Counted from the stretch's first letter, positions 17,901-25,307 are shown. The stretch: DNA of 37,999 nucleotides from a bacterium (GCA_014730255.1 WJIQ01000048.1:1-37999); one strand, 5' to 3'. A program made the numbers and translations. Notes: generated from the sequence alone by a model not told the origin.

Positions 17901-17960
17901 CGAGCAGATCAGGAGCGCAGCCAGCAGGTCGCGGTGCCGCGGGAGCGTGGGCGAGGGCAT
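14907..17960 (-). CDS. large secreted protein with C-terminal FlgD-like module, paralogue 2 of a tandem pair
   Basis: Also exactly 1017 residues, and alignable by eye with the following gene from end to end: VDTTYLLGGPDR, SMWCGTEYDDGPGYGNDW, CITWCYGPGGYVVN, ELVRMPRMYVAMRANP, FYPGDVIHYYVEAGDVLA, LVWDDADGSRDFEIWRF, NGLGGRATSAQLAGY and YPNPFNPMVTLALDL. Signal peptide MPSPTLPRHRDLLAALLICSLLAVPAAVAA. GGAGG lies five bases before the ATG at 17960, and a promoter candidate ends about 60 bp upstream. Cysteines in CHSNTSSQ and CITWCYG are kept in both copies and may form disulfides. No known catalytic signature. The equal length suggests recent duplication with substitution but little net insertion or deletion. 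Function unknown. Confidence 0.88.
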   Translation of the reverse strand: MPSPTLPRHRDLLAALLICSLLAVPAAVAAEPPVRLIGPDAGVVHGGHTGAVKAEVDTTYLLGGPDRVDGRFEDAGGQPTWHGFTSRDHTDPGPNQWQLHDVDPLEGARSMWCGTEYDDGPGYGNDWNEVLLFAYPIEDPQGPSTVHWTGQLRVDTEPEYDFVYLEVNRAGEWDQLAALDGTRPYLIDETIALAAGEYAGDDGDELQLRIRFRSDGAWSDEDGLFESEGACWADALTVAIDGEIVDTEDFEDDAPGRWQPWAFPGVGDFARLWVGLMDLDPCHSNTSSQVAFIDDGEVVPGTGGSQCITWCYGPGGYVVNTTGGLMGEGFYLHNSVESPVLEWPDGHDAVSIAFDVYRHEELGDQGSWPGIFYTWGVRSASDPENHPIEEVPWSNRAFAYSGGPEYVRHDELVTDLMAPDRQQVQVRVSVVQYGWIWGWDGHDATPAPYFDNFSVKVWPHGGPALSARPIDLASDAFPASGELDLDQLATNSVRFDMARNIAPAEHLHNDPGDSLIVRARVVSAGAELVRMPRMYVAMRANPVFDPHRELPPTFSQAGELVTGWVEADSVDSGYGFPYEDIFSFDLPDTGFFYPGDVIHYYVEAGDVLAGDERWAILPADTADFHAFGPLSKYDRQFTVRALPSVLSDIPGDQPSLLVWDDADGSRDFEIWRFALRNLGYRIDRDYDLYTTRSAAAAVGNGLGGRATSAQLAGYGALVYTCGDLTANLLSDGDPEDDPSQDLAVVTAWFGQGAKRALMTGDDLVSGLLAEGTAGDAFVDAYLGATVIDQNITLLIGNQFSPTVAAIPGTGVVVRTERWVAHGGCPDVATFDAVELLGTSERLAEFTDPQGNEGMYTYAAAWMHEHEDEDAMVIALPYDLTRVMPVPGWEPPTGYAGIPARAVILEDILGMFDLWPIGPPIAAEPPARALAVRGYPNPFNPMVTLALDLPRAGEAIVRIYNVRGQLVRELARGEYTAGHHELVWNGRDDRGGAVASGVYFAEVRSGPDTELTKLTLVR

Positions 17961-18017
17961 GGTGGCCTCCAGTCGTGTCGGGTCAACTGGGTCGTGGGTC
18001 GCGAGCGGGTCCCTGCA

Positions 18018-18050
18018 TTGATTTTACAGAATCAAGCCCGCCGTGGGCAA
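18018..18050 (-). promoter_or_regulatory. promoter for the tandem secreted-protein genes
   Basis: On the minus strand TTGCCC (complement of 18045-18050) is followed after 18 bp by TAAAAT (complement of 18021-18026), with TG directly before the -10. An inverted repeat TTGATT-N6-AATCAA (18018-18035) overlaps the -10 and could be an operator. Transcription would begin near 18014, giving a leader of about 54 bases. The same TTGCCC-N18 arrangement occurs at 22723-22752. Confidence 0.5.
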
Positions 18051-18135
18051 GTCAGCCGGGGCTGTCCGTGAGCGCGACGATGCGCTAAGGTGCCGGCAGG
18101 CCCCGAGTACCCGACCACGAACCGGGACGGCGACC

Positions 18136-19260
18136 TTGCCCGAACCCCTGCCCCTGGATGATCGCGAGCTCGTCCTCGAGCGCTGGCCCCAGCGTCGTCG
18201 GGAGCTCCTGCGCGCCTGGGACACGGCCGACCAGTACCTGCTGCGGATGGCCGCCGAGCGGTCGCCGGGGCGGGTCCTGATCGTCAACGACGCCTTCGGG
18301 GCCCTCGCGGTGGGCCTGGCCGCCCATGCGCCCACGGTCTGGAGCGACGCTCACCCGAGCGAGCTCGCCATCGCCCACAACCTCGTCGCCAACGGCCTCG
18401 AGGCCGGATCGGTCCCGTTCGTGCCCGCCGACCGGGCGCCCGAGGGCGCGTTCGACCTGGTGCTCGCGCGCTTTCCCAAGTCGCTCGCCTTCTGGGAGGA
18501 TACGCTGCTGCGCCTGCGGGCGCATCTCGCGGCCGACGCTCGCATCCTCGCCGGCGGCATGATCAAGCACACGCCCCGCCGCGCGTTCGACCTCATGGAC
18601 CACGTCCTGGGCCCCACGCGCACGACCCGGGGCTGGAAGAAGGCCCGGCTGGCCGAGGCGACCTTCGATCCGGAGCGCGATCTGCCCGCGCGATTGCCCG
18701 ACGCGACCTGGACCCTCGACGACCCCCCGCTGCTCGTGCGCAGCGGGCCCAACGTCTTCGCCCGCGACCGGCTCGACACCGGGTCGCGGGCGCTGCTGCC
18801 CCACCTGCCCCGCGACACGACCGGCCGCCTCGCCGACCTCGGCTGCGGCAACGGCGTGCTGGCGCTGGTGCTGGCGGTGCGCAACCCCGCGGCCGAGGTC
18901 CTCGGCGTCGACACCTCGTACCAGGCGATCGCGAGCGCGCGCGCCAACGCGTCCGCCGCCGGGCTCGGCGCGCCGCGCCTCGACTTCGCGGTGGCCGACG
19001 GCCTGCGGTCCGAGCCGCCGGCCGCGCTGGACCTGGTGGTCTGCAATCCGCCCTTCCACCAGGACCGCACCGTCGGCGACATGCTCGCCTGGCGGATGTT
19101 CACCCAGGCCGAGCGCGCCCTGCGTGCCGGCGGCCGGCTGCTCGTGGTCGGCAACACCCACCTCGACCACGGCGAGCGTCTCGCGCGCATCTTCGGCCGC
19201 TGCCGGCAACTCGCCCGGAGCGGCAAGTTCGAGGTGCTGGAGGCCGAGCGTCACGCCTGA
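18136..19260 (+). CDS. rlmG: RlmG, 23S rRNA guanine-N2 methyltransferase (m2G1835)
   Basis: A duplicated-domain SAM-dependent methyltransferase. Motifs match E. coli RlmG closely in order: LERWPQ, AWDTADQYLL, IVNDAFGALA, VLGPTRTT-WKKARL, NVFARDRLDTGSR, the SAM-binding LADLGCGNGVL, the catalytic VVCNPPFHQ, AWRMF and a C-terminal HLDHGERLARIFG. RlmG uses SAM to methylate guanine 1835 of 23S rRNA. The frame is open from a GTG at 18043, but the first 31 codons look like non-conserved low-complexity sequence, and the family normally starts just before the LxRWP motif. I therefore prefer the TTG at 18136 (374 residues), although no strong ribosome site precedes it. It is divergent from the tandem secreted-protein genes. 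Confidence 0.88.
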   Translation: MPEPLPLDDRELVLERWPQRRRELLRAWDTADQYLLRMAAERSPGRVLIVNDAFGALAVGLAAHAPTVWSDAHPSELAIAHNLVANGLEAGSVPFVPADRAPEGAFDLVLARFPKSLAFWEDTLLRLRAHLAADARILAGGMIKHTPRRAFDLMDHVLGPTRTTRGWKKARLAEATFDPERDLPARLPDATWTLDDPPLLVRSGPNVFARDRLDTGSRALLPHLPRDTTGRLADLGCGNGVLALVLAVRNPAAEVLGVDTSYQAIASARANASAAGLGAPRLDFAVADGLRSEPPAALDLVVCNPPFHQDRTVGDMLAWRMFTQAERALRAGGRLLVVGNTHLDHGERLARIFGRCRQLARSGKFEVLEAERHA

Positions 19261-19271
19261 GCGGCCAGGCG

Positions 19272-19280
19272 TGTTATACT
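19272..19280 (+). promoter_or_regulatory. extended -10 promoter of the Asp-box protein gene
   Basis: TGTTATACT is an extended -10 element (TGn followed by TATACT), 11 bases after the rlmG stop. Transcription would start near 19287, leaving a leader of about 30 bases that includes the GGAGG ribosome site. No good -35 is seen at 16-18 bp, as is common for extended -10 promoters. Confidence 0.5.
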
Positions 19281-19315
19281 CCCCGCCGAACCTATGCCCG
19301 ATCCGGAGGTGCTGC

Positions 19316-21928
19316 ATGTCGCGTGTCGCTCGCTTCACCCTGATCCTCGCCTCGCTGGTCATCATCGCCGGCTCGTTGGTCACCATCGAGCCCGACCGCC
19401 GACACCCGGCCGACCTCCGCGCCGATGGCGACGGACCCCGCTGGTCCCAGCGTCCCGGCGACGGCCTGCCGCCGCGGGCACCCAACCCCTACTTCTTCGT
19501 CGAGCGCGCCTGGCCGCAGATGGAGATCCCGCGCGAGGCGTGGCACGAGGCCCAGTTGCAGGCCCGGGCGCTGCGCGACCAGCAGCGGGGCGAGCGGGCG
19601 GTGTGGTACCAGCGCGGCCCGACGAACATCGGCGGCCGCATCACCTCGCTCGCGGTCGACCCGCGTGATCAGGACGTGGTCTACGCCGGCGCGGCCGAGG
19701 GGGGCGTGATGGTCACTCGCGACGGTGGCCAGAGCTGGCAGTTCCCCTTCGACGGCATGCCGTCGCTGGCGATCGGCGCCGTGGCGCTCGACCCCGTCGA
19801 CCCGGACATCGTCTACGCCGGTACCGGCGAGGTGAACCCCGGCGGCGGCAGCGTGGCCTACGGCGGCACCGGCCTGTACCGGTCGCGCGATCGGGGCGAG
19901 ACCTGGGAGGGCATCGGCCTGGAGAACGTCGGCGCCATCGGCCGCATCGTGATCGACCCCTCCGATCCCGACCGCATCCTCGTCGCAGCCATGGGCTTCC
20001 TGTGGTCGGCCGGGCCCGAGCGCGGCATCTACCGCAGCGAGGACGGCGGCGAGACCTGGGAGCAGGTCCTGTACGTGGACGACACCACCGGCTGCGTCGA
20101 TCTGATCCTGCGCCCCGACCAGCCGCAGACCGTGCTCGCGGCCATGTGGCAGCGCCTGCGCACGCCCGAGCGCTACGATTACGGCGGGCCCGGCTGCGCC
20201 GTCTGGCGCACCGACGACGGCGGCGACACCTGGACCCCGGTCGGCGGCGGCCTGCCCACCCCGGGCGACGACTCCGGCCGCATCGGCCTGGCGCTCTGTC
20301 AGAATCAGAGCACGCGCATGTACGCCGTCTACGCCGATCGCACGGGCTACTTCGATGGCCTCTGGCGCAGCGACGACGCCGGCGCGAGCTGGACCCGTAC
20401 CAACGACTGGGCGCTTTCGAACGTCTTCGCGAGCTACGGCTGGTGGTTCGGCAACGTGCGCTGCCACCCCGACGAGCCGAACACCGTCTTCGTGCTCGGA
20501 CTCGACTTCTACCGCTCGCTGAACGGCGGGTCGAGCTGGAGCGAGGTCTCCGGCGGCATGCACGTCGACCACCACGCCATGCAGTGGGGGCCGCTGCCCG
20601 ACCGGGTGATCTACGAGGGCAACGACGGCGGCGTCTACCGCTCGACCAACGGCGGCTCGGTCTGGACCCTGCTGCCCGATCAGCCCATCACGCAGGTCTA
20701 CCGGCTCGGCCTCGATGCGACCAACCCGGACCGCCTGTACCTCGGCGGACAGGACATCTCGACCGTGCGCACGCTCACCGGCGCGCTCGACGACTGGGAG
20801 ACCATCTTCGGCGGCGACGGCTTCCAGCCGCTGATCCATCCCGAGGACCCGGACCGCATCTGGGCGCAGTACCAGTACGGCCAGGTGTTCTACTCCAGCA
20901 ACGGCGGCTACTCGTTCACCTGGGCCACCGGCGGCATCTCCGGCAGCGACCGCACCGGATGGAACGCCCCGCACGTGCAGGACCCCACCGACCCGGACAC
21001 GCGCTACTTCGGCACCAGCAAGGTGTATCGCAACGTGGGCAACACGTCCTGGACGGCGATCTCGGGCGACCTGACCGGCGGGCCGCACCAGAACCAGAAC
21101 GGCCAGGTCAACGGCACGCTCACCACGCTCTCGGTCTCGCCGCTGGACGCCGAAGTCATCTGGTCCGGCAGCGACGACGGCCGCGTGCACGTGACCACCA
21201 GCGGCGGCGCGTTCTGGAGCGACGTCTCCGGCGCTCTGCCCGAGCGCTGGGTGACCAGCGTCCACGCCGACCCGCTGGATCGCGAGACGGCGTACGTGAC
21301 CATCAGCGGCTTCCGCTGGCACGAACCGCTGCCGCACGTCTTCCGCACCACCGACCTCGGCGAGACCTGGCAGGCCATCGCCGGCAACTTGCCCGAGGCC
21401 CCGGCCAACGACGTGATCGCCCATCCGACCGTGCCCGGCCGCCTGTACGTGGCGACCGATCTGGGGGTCTACACGACCGACGATGCGGCGACCTGGCAGC
21501 CGCTGGGGACCGGCCTGCCCAACGTCGTGGTCACCGACCTCGCCTACAGCGAGGCCCGCGCCGAGCTCGTCGCCGGCACCTACGGCCGCAGCATCTGGAG
21601 CGTGCCGGTCGACGACGTGACCGCCACGCCCGGCGTCCGGGTCGCCGACCTCGGCCAGCTTCGCCCGCCGTTCCCCAACCCGACCAGCGGCGGAACCACG
21701 GTGGCCTGGGACCTTCGCCGCGGCGGCGCCGTCGCGGTCGAGGTCTACACCGTGAGCGGCCGGCGCGTCTGGCGCACCGAGCGCGGGGGCGTGGCGGCCG
21801 GGCCGGGGTCGCTCTTCTGGGACGGACGGGACCAGCGGGGGCGGCCGGCAGCGGCCGGCGTCTACCTGGCGCGGGTGCTGGTCGACGGCGAGGTGCTCGG
21901 GCGCCGGACGGTCGTGCTGACGCGCTGA
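19316..21928 (+). CDS. secreted Asp-box (BNR/sortilin-type) beta-propeller protein with C-terminal sorting-type domain
   Basis: 870 residues from the ATG at 19316, which has GGAGG six bases upstream; the frame is open further left but overlaps rlmG. An N-terminal signal/anchor stretch ([16 protein letters not shown]) is followed by a propeller built from Asp-box repeats S/T-x-D-x-G-x-[TS]-W. I count eight: [56 protein letters not shown] and TTDLGETW. Such domains resemble VPS10/sortilin, xyloglucanase (GH74) and photosystem assembly factors. The catalytic aspartates of GH74 cannot be assigned, so binding rather than hydrolysis is equally likely. The C-terminus ([15 protein letters not shown] to VVLTR) is a diverged FlgD-like module. 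Probably surface-exposed; ligand unknown. Confidence 0.85.
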   Translation: MSRVARFTLILASLVIIAGSLVTIEPDRRHPADLRADGDGPRWSQRPGDGLPPRAPNPYFFVERAWPQMEIPREAWHEAQLQARALRDQQRGERAVWYQRGPTNIGGRITSLAVDPRDQDVVYAGAAEGGVMVTRDGGQSWQFPFDGMPSLAIGAVALDPVDPDIVYAGTGEVNPGGGSVAYGGTGLYRSRDRGETWEGIGLENVGAIGRIVIDPSDPDRILVAAMGFLWSAGPERGIYRSEDGGETWEQVLYVDDTTGCVDLILRPDQPQTVLAAMWQRLRTPERYDYGGPGCAVWRTDDGGDTWTPVGGGLPTPGDDSGRIGLALCQNQSTRMYAVYADRTGYFDGLWRSDDAGASWTRTNDWALSNVFASYGWWFGNVRCHPDEPNTVFVLGLDFYRSLNGGSSWSEVSGGMHVDHHAMQWGPLPDRVIYEGNDGGVYRSTNGGSVWTLLPDQPITQVYRLGLDATNPDRLYLGGQDISTVRTLTGALDDWETIFGGDGFQPLIHPEDPDRIWAQYQYGQVFYSSNGGYSFTWATGGISGSDRTGWNAPHVQDPTDPDTRYFGTSKVYRNVGNTSWTAISGDLTGGPHQNQNGQVNGTLTTLSVSPLDAEVIWSGSDDGRVHVTTSGGAFWSDVSGALPERWVTSVHADPLDRETAYVTISGFRWHEPLPHVFRTTDLGETWQAIAGNLPEAPANDVIAHPTVPGRLYVATDLGVYTTDDAATWQPLGTGLPNVVVTDLAYSEARAELVAGTYGRSIWSVPVDDVTATPGVRVADLGQLRPPFPNPTSGGTTVAWDLRRGGAVAVEVYTVSGRRVWRTERGGVAAGPGSLFWDGRDQRGRPAAAGVYLARVLVDGEVLGRRTVVLTR

Positions 21929-21963
21929 GGCGTGCGGGCATTGCCGGACGAAACTTATCTTGT

Positions 21964-21989
21964 CGGCGACGGTTCCAGGACCGTCGCCG
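21964..21989 (+). terminator. hairpin between the Asp-box gene and msrB
   Basis: Perfect 10-bp stem CGGCGACGGT / ACCGTCGCCG with a six-base loop, 36 bp after the Asp-box gene stop and 50 bp before the msrB start. It is followed by ATTCCGTTCC, so it is not a strong intrinsic terminator; it may also fold in an msrB leader. Confidence 0.45.
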
Positions 21990-22038
21990 ATTCCGTTCCG
22001 GGACCCCGGGACGCCATCGCATCGAGGAGGTCGACCCG

Positions 22039-22530
22039 ATGAGCCGGACCGTCGTCTGTTCGCTCGTCCTGCTGGCGCTGGCCACCGCAGCGGCGGCCGG
22101 ATCCGAGCCCGAGAAGGAGGCGCCCATGGCGTACAATCCGCTGACCCCGGAGGAGACCCACGTCATCCTGCACAAGGGCACCGAACGTCCAGGAACGGGG
22201 ATGTACGAGCATCACGAGGCCGCCGGGACCTACCTCTGCAAGCGCTGCAATGCGCCCCTGTATCGCTCCAGCAGCAAGTTCGCGTCCGGTTGCGGCTGGC
22301 CGGCGTTCGACGACGAGATCGACGGCGCGGTGCGCCGCCAGCTCGACGCCGATGGCCGCCGCACCGAGATCGTGTGCGACAATTGCGGCGGTCATCTCGG
22401 TCACGTGTTCCTGGGCGAGGGATTCACGCCGAAGAACACGCGCCACTGCGTCAACTCGATCTCGCTCGACTTCGTGCCCGAGGGCGAGGAGCTGCCCCCG
22501 GTGATCCGTCCGGCCGGCGCGGGCGAATGA
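22039..22530 (+). CDS. msrB: peptide methionine (R)-S-oxide reductase MsrB, exported form
   Basis: 163 residues. MsrB reduces the R-epimer of methionine sulfoxide in proteins. The zinc site is complete: C67-x-x-C70 (LCKRC) and C113-x-x-C116 (CDNC). The catalytic cysteine is C137 in [12 protein letters not shown], and SGCGWPAF is kept. The first 21 residues ([21 protein letters not shown]) are a signal peptide, so the long form should act outside the cytoplasm. GAGGAGG precedes the ATG at 22039. An in-frame ATG at 22126 (residue 30, [10 protein letters not shown]) has a perfect AAGGAGG five bases upstream and would give a full-length cytoplasmic MsrB of 134 residues. No msrA is present in the window. 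Confidence 0.93.
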   Translation: MSRTVVCSLVLLALATAAAAGSEPEKEAPMAYNPLTPEETHVILHKGTERPGTGMYEHHEAAGTYLCKRCNAPLYRSSSKFASGCGWPAFDDEIDGAVRRQLDADGRRTEIVCDNCGGHLGHVFLGEGFTPKNTRHCVNSISLDFVPEGEELPPVIRPAGAGE

Positions 22531-22722
22531 GAATCGAGTTCGCCGGCCACGGCGACGGGCCGCCCCGGGGGCGGACACCGACTTGTCGGCAGATCCCCTA
22601 GTATGCTGCCGGACTTTAGGTTCGCGCGTCGTGCCCCGCGGCGAGCCCCGGTGGCCGTTACGGTGATGTTTGAAAGGACGTTGCAGCATTTGCGTGCTCG
22701 GAATAAAATTGCACAACTAGCA
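22531..22722. other. non-coding stretch between msrB and the dockerin-like gene
   Basis: About 190 bp with small GC inverted repeats (for example CCGAC-tt-GTCGG at 22578-22589) and an AT-rich patch at 22700-22720. A 65-codon plus-strand frame starting at 22603 runs through the promoter at 22723-22752, has no ribosome site and looks accidental. I see no RNA gene. Confidence 0.4.
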
Positions 22723-22752
22723 TTGCCCCTCCCCGAGGGCCTATGCTATAAT
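22723..22752 (+). promoter_or_regulatory. strong promoter of the dockerin-like protein gene
   Basis: TTGCCC (22723-22728), an 18-bp spacer and TGCTATAAT (22744-22752), a perfect extended -10. It is the best promoter in the window. Transcription would start near 22759, giving an 84-base leader ending in GGAGG-N5-ATG. It shares the TTGCCC-N18 layout with the promoter at 18018-18050. Confidence 0.7.
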
Positions 22753-22842
22753 CTCACCAAGTCTCAAGCCGTGGGCGGCGCAGTGGTCGCTGCGGCATGA
22801 CCGTGAAAGTTCACTCACTGACCGAATTAGGTGGAGGTCGTC

Positions 22843-23451
22843 ATGACTCGTTGCGCTTGCCTCGTTTTCGCTCTCGTCCTGGCTGCAGGTTCGGCCCTGG
22901 CGAACATTCCTTTCCCCGACCTGTGCGTGCTTGAGAACGCGGACGGCAGCGACGGCGCCGTGGTCTTCGTGCTGCCCAATGGCGGTGGCAACGCGTTCAA
23001 CGATGCGCGCCTCGATGGCGCCACCGTCGACGCCACCCTGACCCTGACCGTCGTGAACAACGTCGGCGATCCTCTGGCCAACGTGGCTGTCGAGGACATG
23101 TGGGTCGTGTCCACCGGCGGCGGCGTGGTGCCCTGCACCATGATCTACCCCGACGACGTCACCGACGCGAATGGCCAGGCCCAGTGGGTCCAGTCCCCGT
23201 TCGCCGGTGGCAACAGCCTGACCGAGGACACCCAGGCGTTCATCGCCGGTGATCCCGTGCCCGGCCCGGTGCCCGTGCACTTCGTCAGCGGCGACATCAA
23301 CGGTGACCTGACCGTCAACCTGTCGGACATCACGGTCTTCACCCAGGCGCTGTCGACCTACAGCGCCGAGGCCGATTACAACGCCGATGGCGTGGTCAAC
23401 CTGTCGGACATCACGCTGATGGCCCAGGGTATCGGCGCCGAGTGCCCCTAA
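22843..23451 (+). CDS. small secreted protein with a dockerin-like calcium-binding C-terminus
   Basis: 202 residues from the ATG at 22843 (GGAGG five bases upstream; an upstream GTG at 22831 is in frame but lacks a site). Signal peptide MTRCACLVFALVLAAGSALA. The middle (VDATLTLTVVNNVGDPLANV, TDANGQAQWVQSPF) resembles an Ig-like invasin/big_1 fold. The C-terminus has two dockerin-type calcium loops: GDINGDLTVNLSDITVF and ADYNADGVVNLSDITLM, each D-x-N-x-D-x-x-V-N-L-S-D-I. No cohesin or cellulase is in the window, and in non-cellulolytic bacteria such repeats often serve as stand-alone C-terminal modules. The strong promoter and double-sided transcription signals suggest high expression. Function unknown. 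Confidence 0.85.
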   Translation: MTRCACLVFALVLAAGSALANIPFPDLCVLENADGSDGAVVFVLPNGGGNAFNDARLDGATVDATLTLTVVNNVGDPLANVAVEDMWVVSTGGGVVPCTMIYPDDVTDANGQAQWVQSPFAGGNSLTEDTQAFIAGDPVPGPVPVHFVSGDINGDLTVNLSDITVFTQALSTYSAEADYNADGVVNLSDITLMAQGIGAECP

Positions 23452-23490
23452 ACGGTCGCTGCCTGCCAGAGCCGCGCTGCGGTTGAGACG

Positions 23491-23520
23491 CCCGCCCCCG
23501 CTCGTCGGGGGCGGGTCTTC
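23491..23520 (+). terminator. intrinsic terminator of the dockerin-like gene
   Basis: Nine-base stem CCCGCCCCC / GGGGGCGGG with a seven-base loop followed by TCTTCTCGT, the best U-rich tail in the window. It begins 40 bp after the stop codon. Confidence 0.8.
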
Positions 23521-23550
23521 TCGTGCCCGGCGACCGCCGGCGGCCCGGCC

Positions 23551-23556
23551 TATCAT
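23551..23556 (+). promoter_or_regulatory. -10 box implying a leaderless HNH transcript
   Basis: TATCAT sits so that a start point seven bases downstream would fall exactly on the A of the HNH start codon (23563). No Shine-Dalgarno sequence exists before that ATG. The two facts together suggest a leaderless mRNA. No clear -35 is visible in the GC-rich upstream sequence. Confidence 0.4.
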
Positions 23557-23562
23557 GTCCCC

Positions 23563-23877
23563 ATGGCCGAGATCTGCGCCCTCTGCCGGCGACCGGCGCC
23601 GGACCTCACCGAGCACCACCTGATCCCGCGGCGTGAGCACGCGCGCCTGCGTGAGCGTCCCGGTTTCGATCTCGAGACCGCGCGCAACCATACGGTGACC
23701 CTCTGCCGCGCCTGCCACCGGACCGTCCACGCCGAGCTGTCCCACCGCGAACTCGCCGACCGGTACAACACCCTCGAGGCCCTGCGTGCCCACCCCGGGA
23801 TCGCCCGATTCGTCGCCTTCGCGCGGCGCCAGCGTCCGGACAAGCGCATCACGGTCAGGCGCCCCCGACGGGACTGA
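23563..23877 (+). CDS. small HNH-type nuclease-like protein
   Basis: 104 residues with an HNH/zinc-finger core: C5-x-x-C8 (CALC), H18-H19 in TEHHLIPR, N42 in ARNHTVTLC, C48-x-x-C51-H52 (CRACH) and H56. The HH...N...H arrangement is the beta-beta-alpha metal fold of HNH endonucleases; the two CxxC pairs hold a structural zinc. The basic C-terminus (FARRQRPDKRITVRRPRRD) could bind DNA or RNA. It is a single small protein with no restriction or phage genes around it, so it resembles the stand-alone housekeeping HNH proteins common in bacterial genomes. Its target is unknown. It appears to be expressed from a leaderless transcript. Confidence 0.85.
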   Translation: MAEICALCRRPAPDLTEHHLIPRREHARLRERPGFDLETARNHTVTLCRACHRTVHAELSHRELADRYNTLEALRAHPGIARFVAFARRQRPDKRITVRRPRRD

Positions 23878-23884
23878 ATCAGTC
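23872..23884. promoter_or_regulatory. 13-base palindrome across the HNH stop codon
   Basis: GACTGAATCAGTC has six-base arms around a central A and overlaps the HNH stop. It lies 23 bp before the promoter candidate of the serine operon and may be an operator or simply a short stem. Confidence 0.25.
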
Positions 23885-23906
23885 TGCGGGACCGCTCACG
23901 CCGAGG

Positions 23907-23935
23907 TTGGAAAATGCCTGTTCGTTGGCTATCGT
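23907..23935 (+). promoter_or_regulatory. promoter candidate of the DUF1015-serA-serC operon
   Basis: TTGGAA (23907-23912), a 17-bp spacer and TATCGT (23930-23935) lie in a locally AT-richer patch. The start point would be near 23942, giving a leader of about 90 bases. The match to consensus is moderate. Confidence 0.4.
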
Positions 23936-24032
23936 TGCCTGGCGACCGGCGCCTCGGCGCGGCCCTGTGCACGCGTACGCCCTCGTCGGTCCGTCGCCCG
24001 TGTCCAACCGTGCTTCGAATGGAGGTGTGGAG

Positions 24033-25271
24033 TTGTCCGATATCCGTCCCTTCCGGGGGCTGCGGCCCCGGGCCGACCTGGTCGAGAAGGTCGCCAGCCC
24101 GCCGTACGACGTCCTCAGCAGCGCCGAGGCCCGCGCCATGGCCGCCGGCAATCCGTACACCTTCCTGCACGTCAACAAGGCCGAGATCGACCTGCCCGAG
24201 GATGTCGACGTCCACAGCGACGCGGTCTACGACCGGAGCGCGGAGAACTTCCGCCGGATGATCGACGACGGCGTGCTCGTGCGCGACCAGGCCGAGTGCT
24301 TCTACATCTACCGCCTGCGCATGGGCGAGCACGTCCAGCACGGCATCGTCGCCGGCTTCTCGGTCCAGGAATACGAGGACGGACTGATCAAGAAGCACGA
24401 GCTGACGCGCCGCGAGAAGGAGGACGATCGCGCGCGCCACGTCGAGCGCCTGATGGCCAACGCCGGGCCGGTGCTGCTGACGCACCGCAACACGCCCGTG
24501 CTGCAGGACATCACCGCCGGCATCACCCAGACGGAGCCGGACGTCGATTTCACCGCCGACGACGGCATCGGCCACACGATCTGGGTGGTGAACGATCCGA
24601 TCCAGGTCGCGGCCATCCAGGACGCCTTCGCCGCGATCCCGGCCACCTACGTGGCCGACGGGCACCACCGGTCCGCGTCCGCCTTCCGGGTGCGCAACAA
24701 CCTCCGCGAGCGCAACCCCGAGCACACCGGCCGCGAGCCGTACAACCACTTCCTCGCCGTCAGCTTCCCCGACGACGAGCTGCTGATCATGGGCTACCAC
24801 CGCGTGGTCAAGAGCCTGAACGGGCTCGCCGAGGCGGATTTCCTCGCCCGCGTGGCCGAATCGTTCGACGTCGAGAAGACCGATGATCCCGAGCCGCCGG
24901 CCGCGCGCACGTTCACCATGTTCCTGGACGGCCAGTGGTACCGGCTGGTGGCGAGGGAGGGGTCGTTCCCGGCCGACCATCCGGTCAAGAGCCTCGACTG
25001 CGCCATCCTGCAGGACAATCTGCTGGCCCCGGTCCTGGGCATCGACGATCCGCGCACCAGCCATGACATCGACTTCGTCGGGGGCATTCGCGGCACCGAC
25101 GAGCTGGAGCGCCGCTGCCGGACGGACATGAAGGTGGCCTTCGCCCTGTATCCCGTCTCTTGCGAGCAGCTCATGGCCATCGCCGACGCCGGCGAGATCA
25201 TGCCGCCCAAGAGCACCTGGTTCGAGCCCAAGCTGCGTTCGGGTGTGATCGTGCGCACCCTCGACGACTGA
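24033..25271 (+). CDS. DUF1015 family protein, serine-operon member
   Basis: 412 residues from a TTG at 24033 with GGAGG seven bases upstream; an in-frame GTG at 24027 is too close to that site. The family hallmarks are present: an N-terminal RPFRGLRP and VASPPYDVLS, an NPYTFLHVNK segment, a KKHELTRREKEDDRARH helix, TYVADGHHRSASAF in the middle, HDIDFVGG and a C-terminal MPPKSTWFEPKLRSG. The biochemical function of DUF1015 is not established to my knowledge. It commonly sits beside serA and serC, as here, where it is the first gene of the operon. No serB-like phosphatase is visible. The DGHHR motif recalls the ParB/Srx-fold serine kinase SerK, which suggests, without proof, a phosphoserine-related or serine-sensing role. 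Confidence 0.9.
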   Translation: MSDIRPFRGLRPRADLVEKVASPPYDVLSSAEARAMAAGNPYTFLHVNKAEIDLPEDVDVHSDAVYDRSAENFRRMIDDGVLVRDQAECFYIYRLRMGEHVQHGIVAGFSVQEYEDGLIKKHELTRREKEDDRARHVERLMANAGPVLLTHRNTPVLQDITAGITQTEPDVDFTADDGIGHTIWVVNDPIQVAAIQDAFAAIPATYVADGHHRSASAFRVRNNLRERNPEHTGREPYNHFLAVSFPDDELLIMGYHRVVKSLNGLAEADFLARVAESFDVEKTDDPEPPAARTFTMFLDGQWYRLVAREGSFPADHPVKSLDCAILQDNLLAPVLGIDDPRTSHDIDFVGGIRGTDELERRCRTDMKVAFALYPVSCEQLMAIADAGEIMPPKSTWFEPKLRSGVIVRTLDD

Positions 25272-25307
25272 GACCGACTCGCGCGCCGAGTCCGAAAGGA
25301 GACCGTC

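Noticed and set aside
14715-18071. 1118-codon plus-strand open frame opposite the paralogue genes
   Set aside because: It is the antisense shadow of two well-supported secreted-protein genes and has no recognisable domain.
19316-21928. Glycoside hydrolase family 74 assignment of the Asp-box protein
   Set aside because: The repeats fit, but I cannot identify the catalytic acid pair, so a specific hydrolase activity is not supported.
22603-22800. 65-codon plus-strand frame before the dockerin-like gene
   Set aside because: No ribosome site, and it runs through the strong promoter at 22723-22752.
23563-23877. Part of a restriction, phage or anti-phage system
   Set aside because: The HNH protein is small and isolated, between a dockerin-like gene and serine-biosynthesis genes, with no methylase, helicase, integrase or phage genes.
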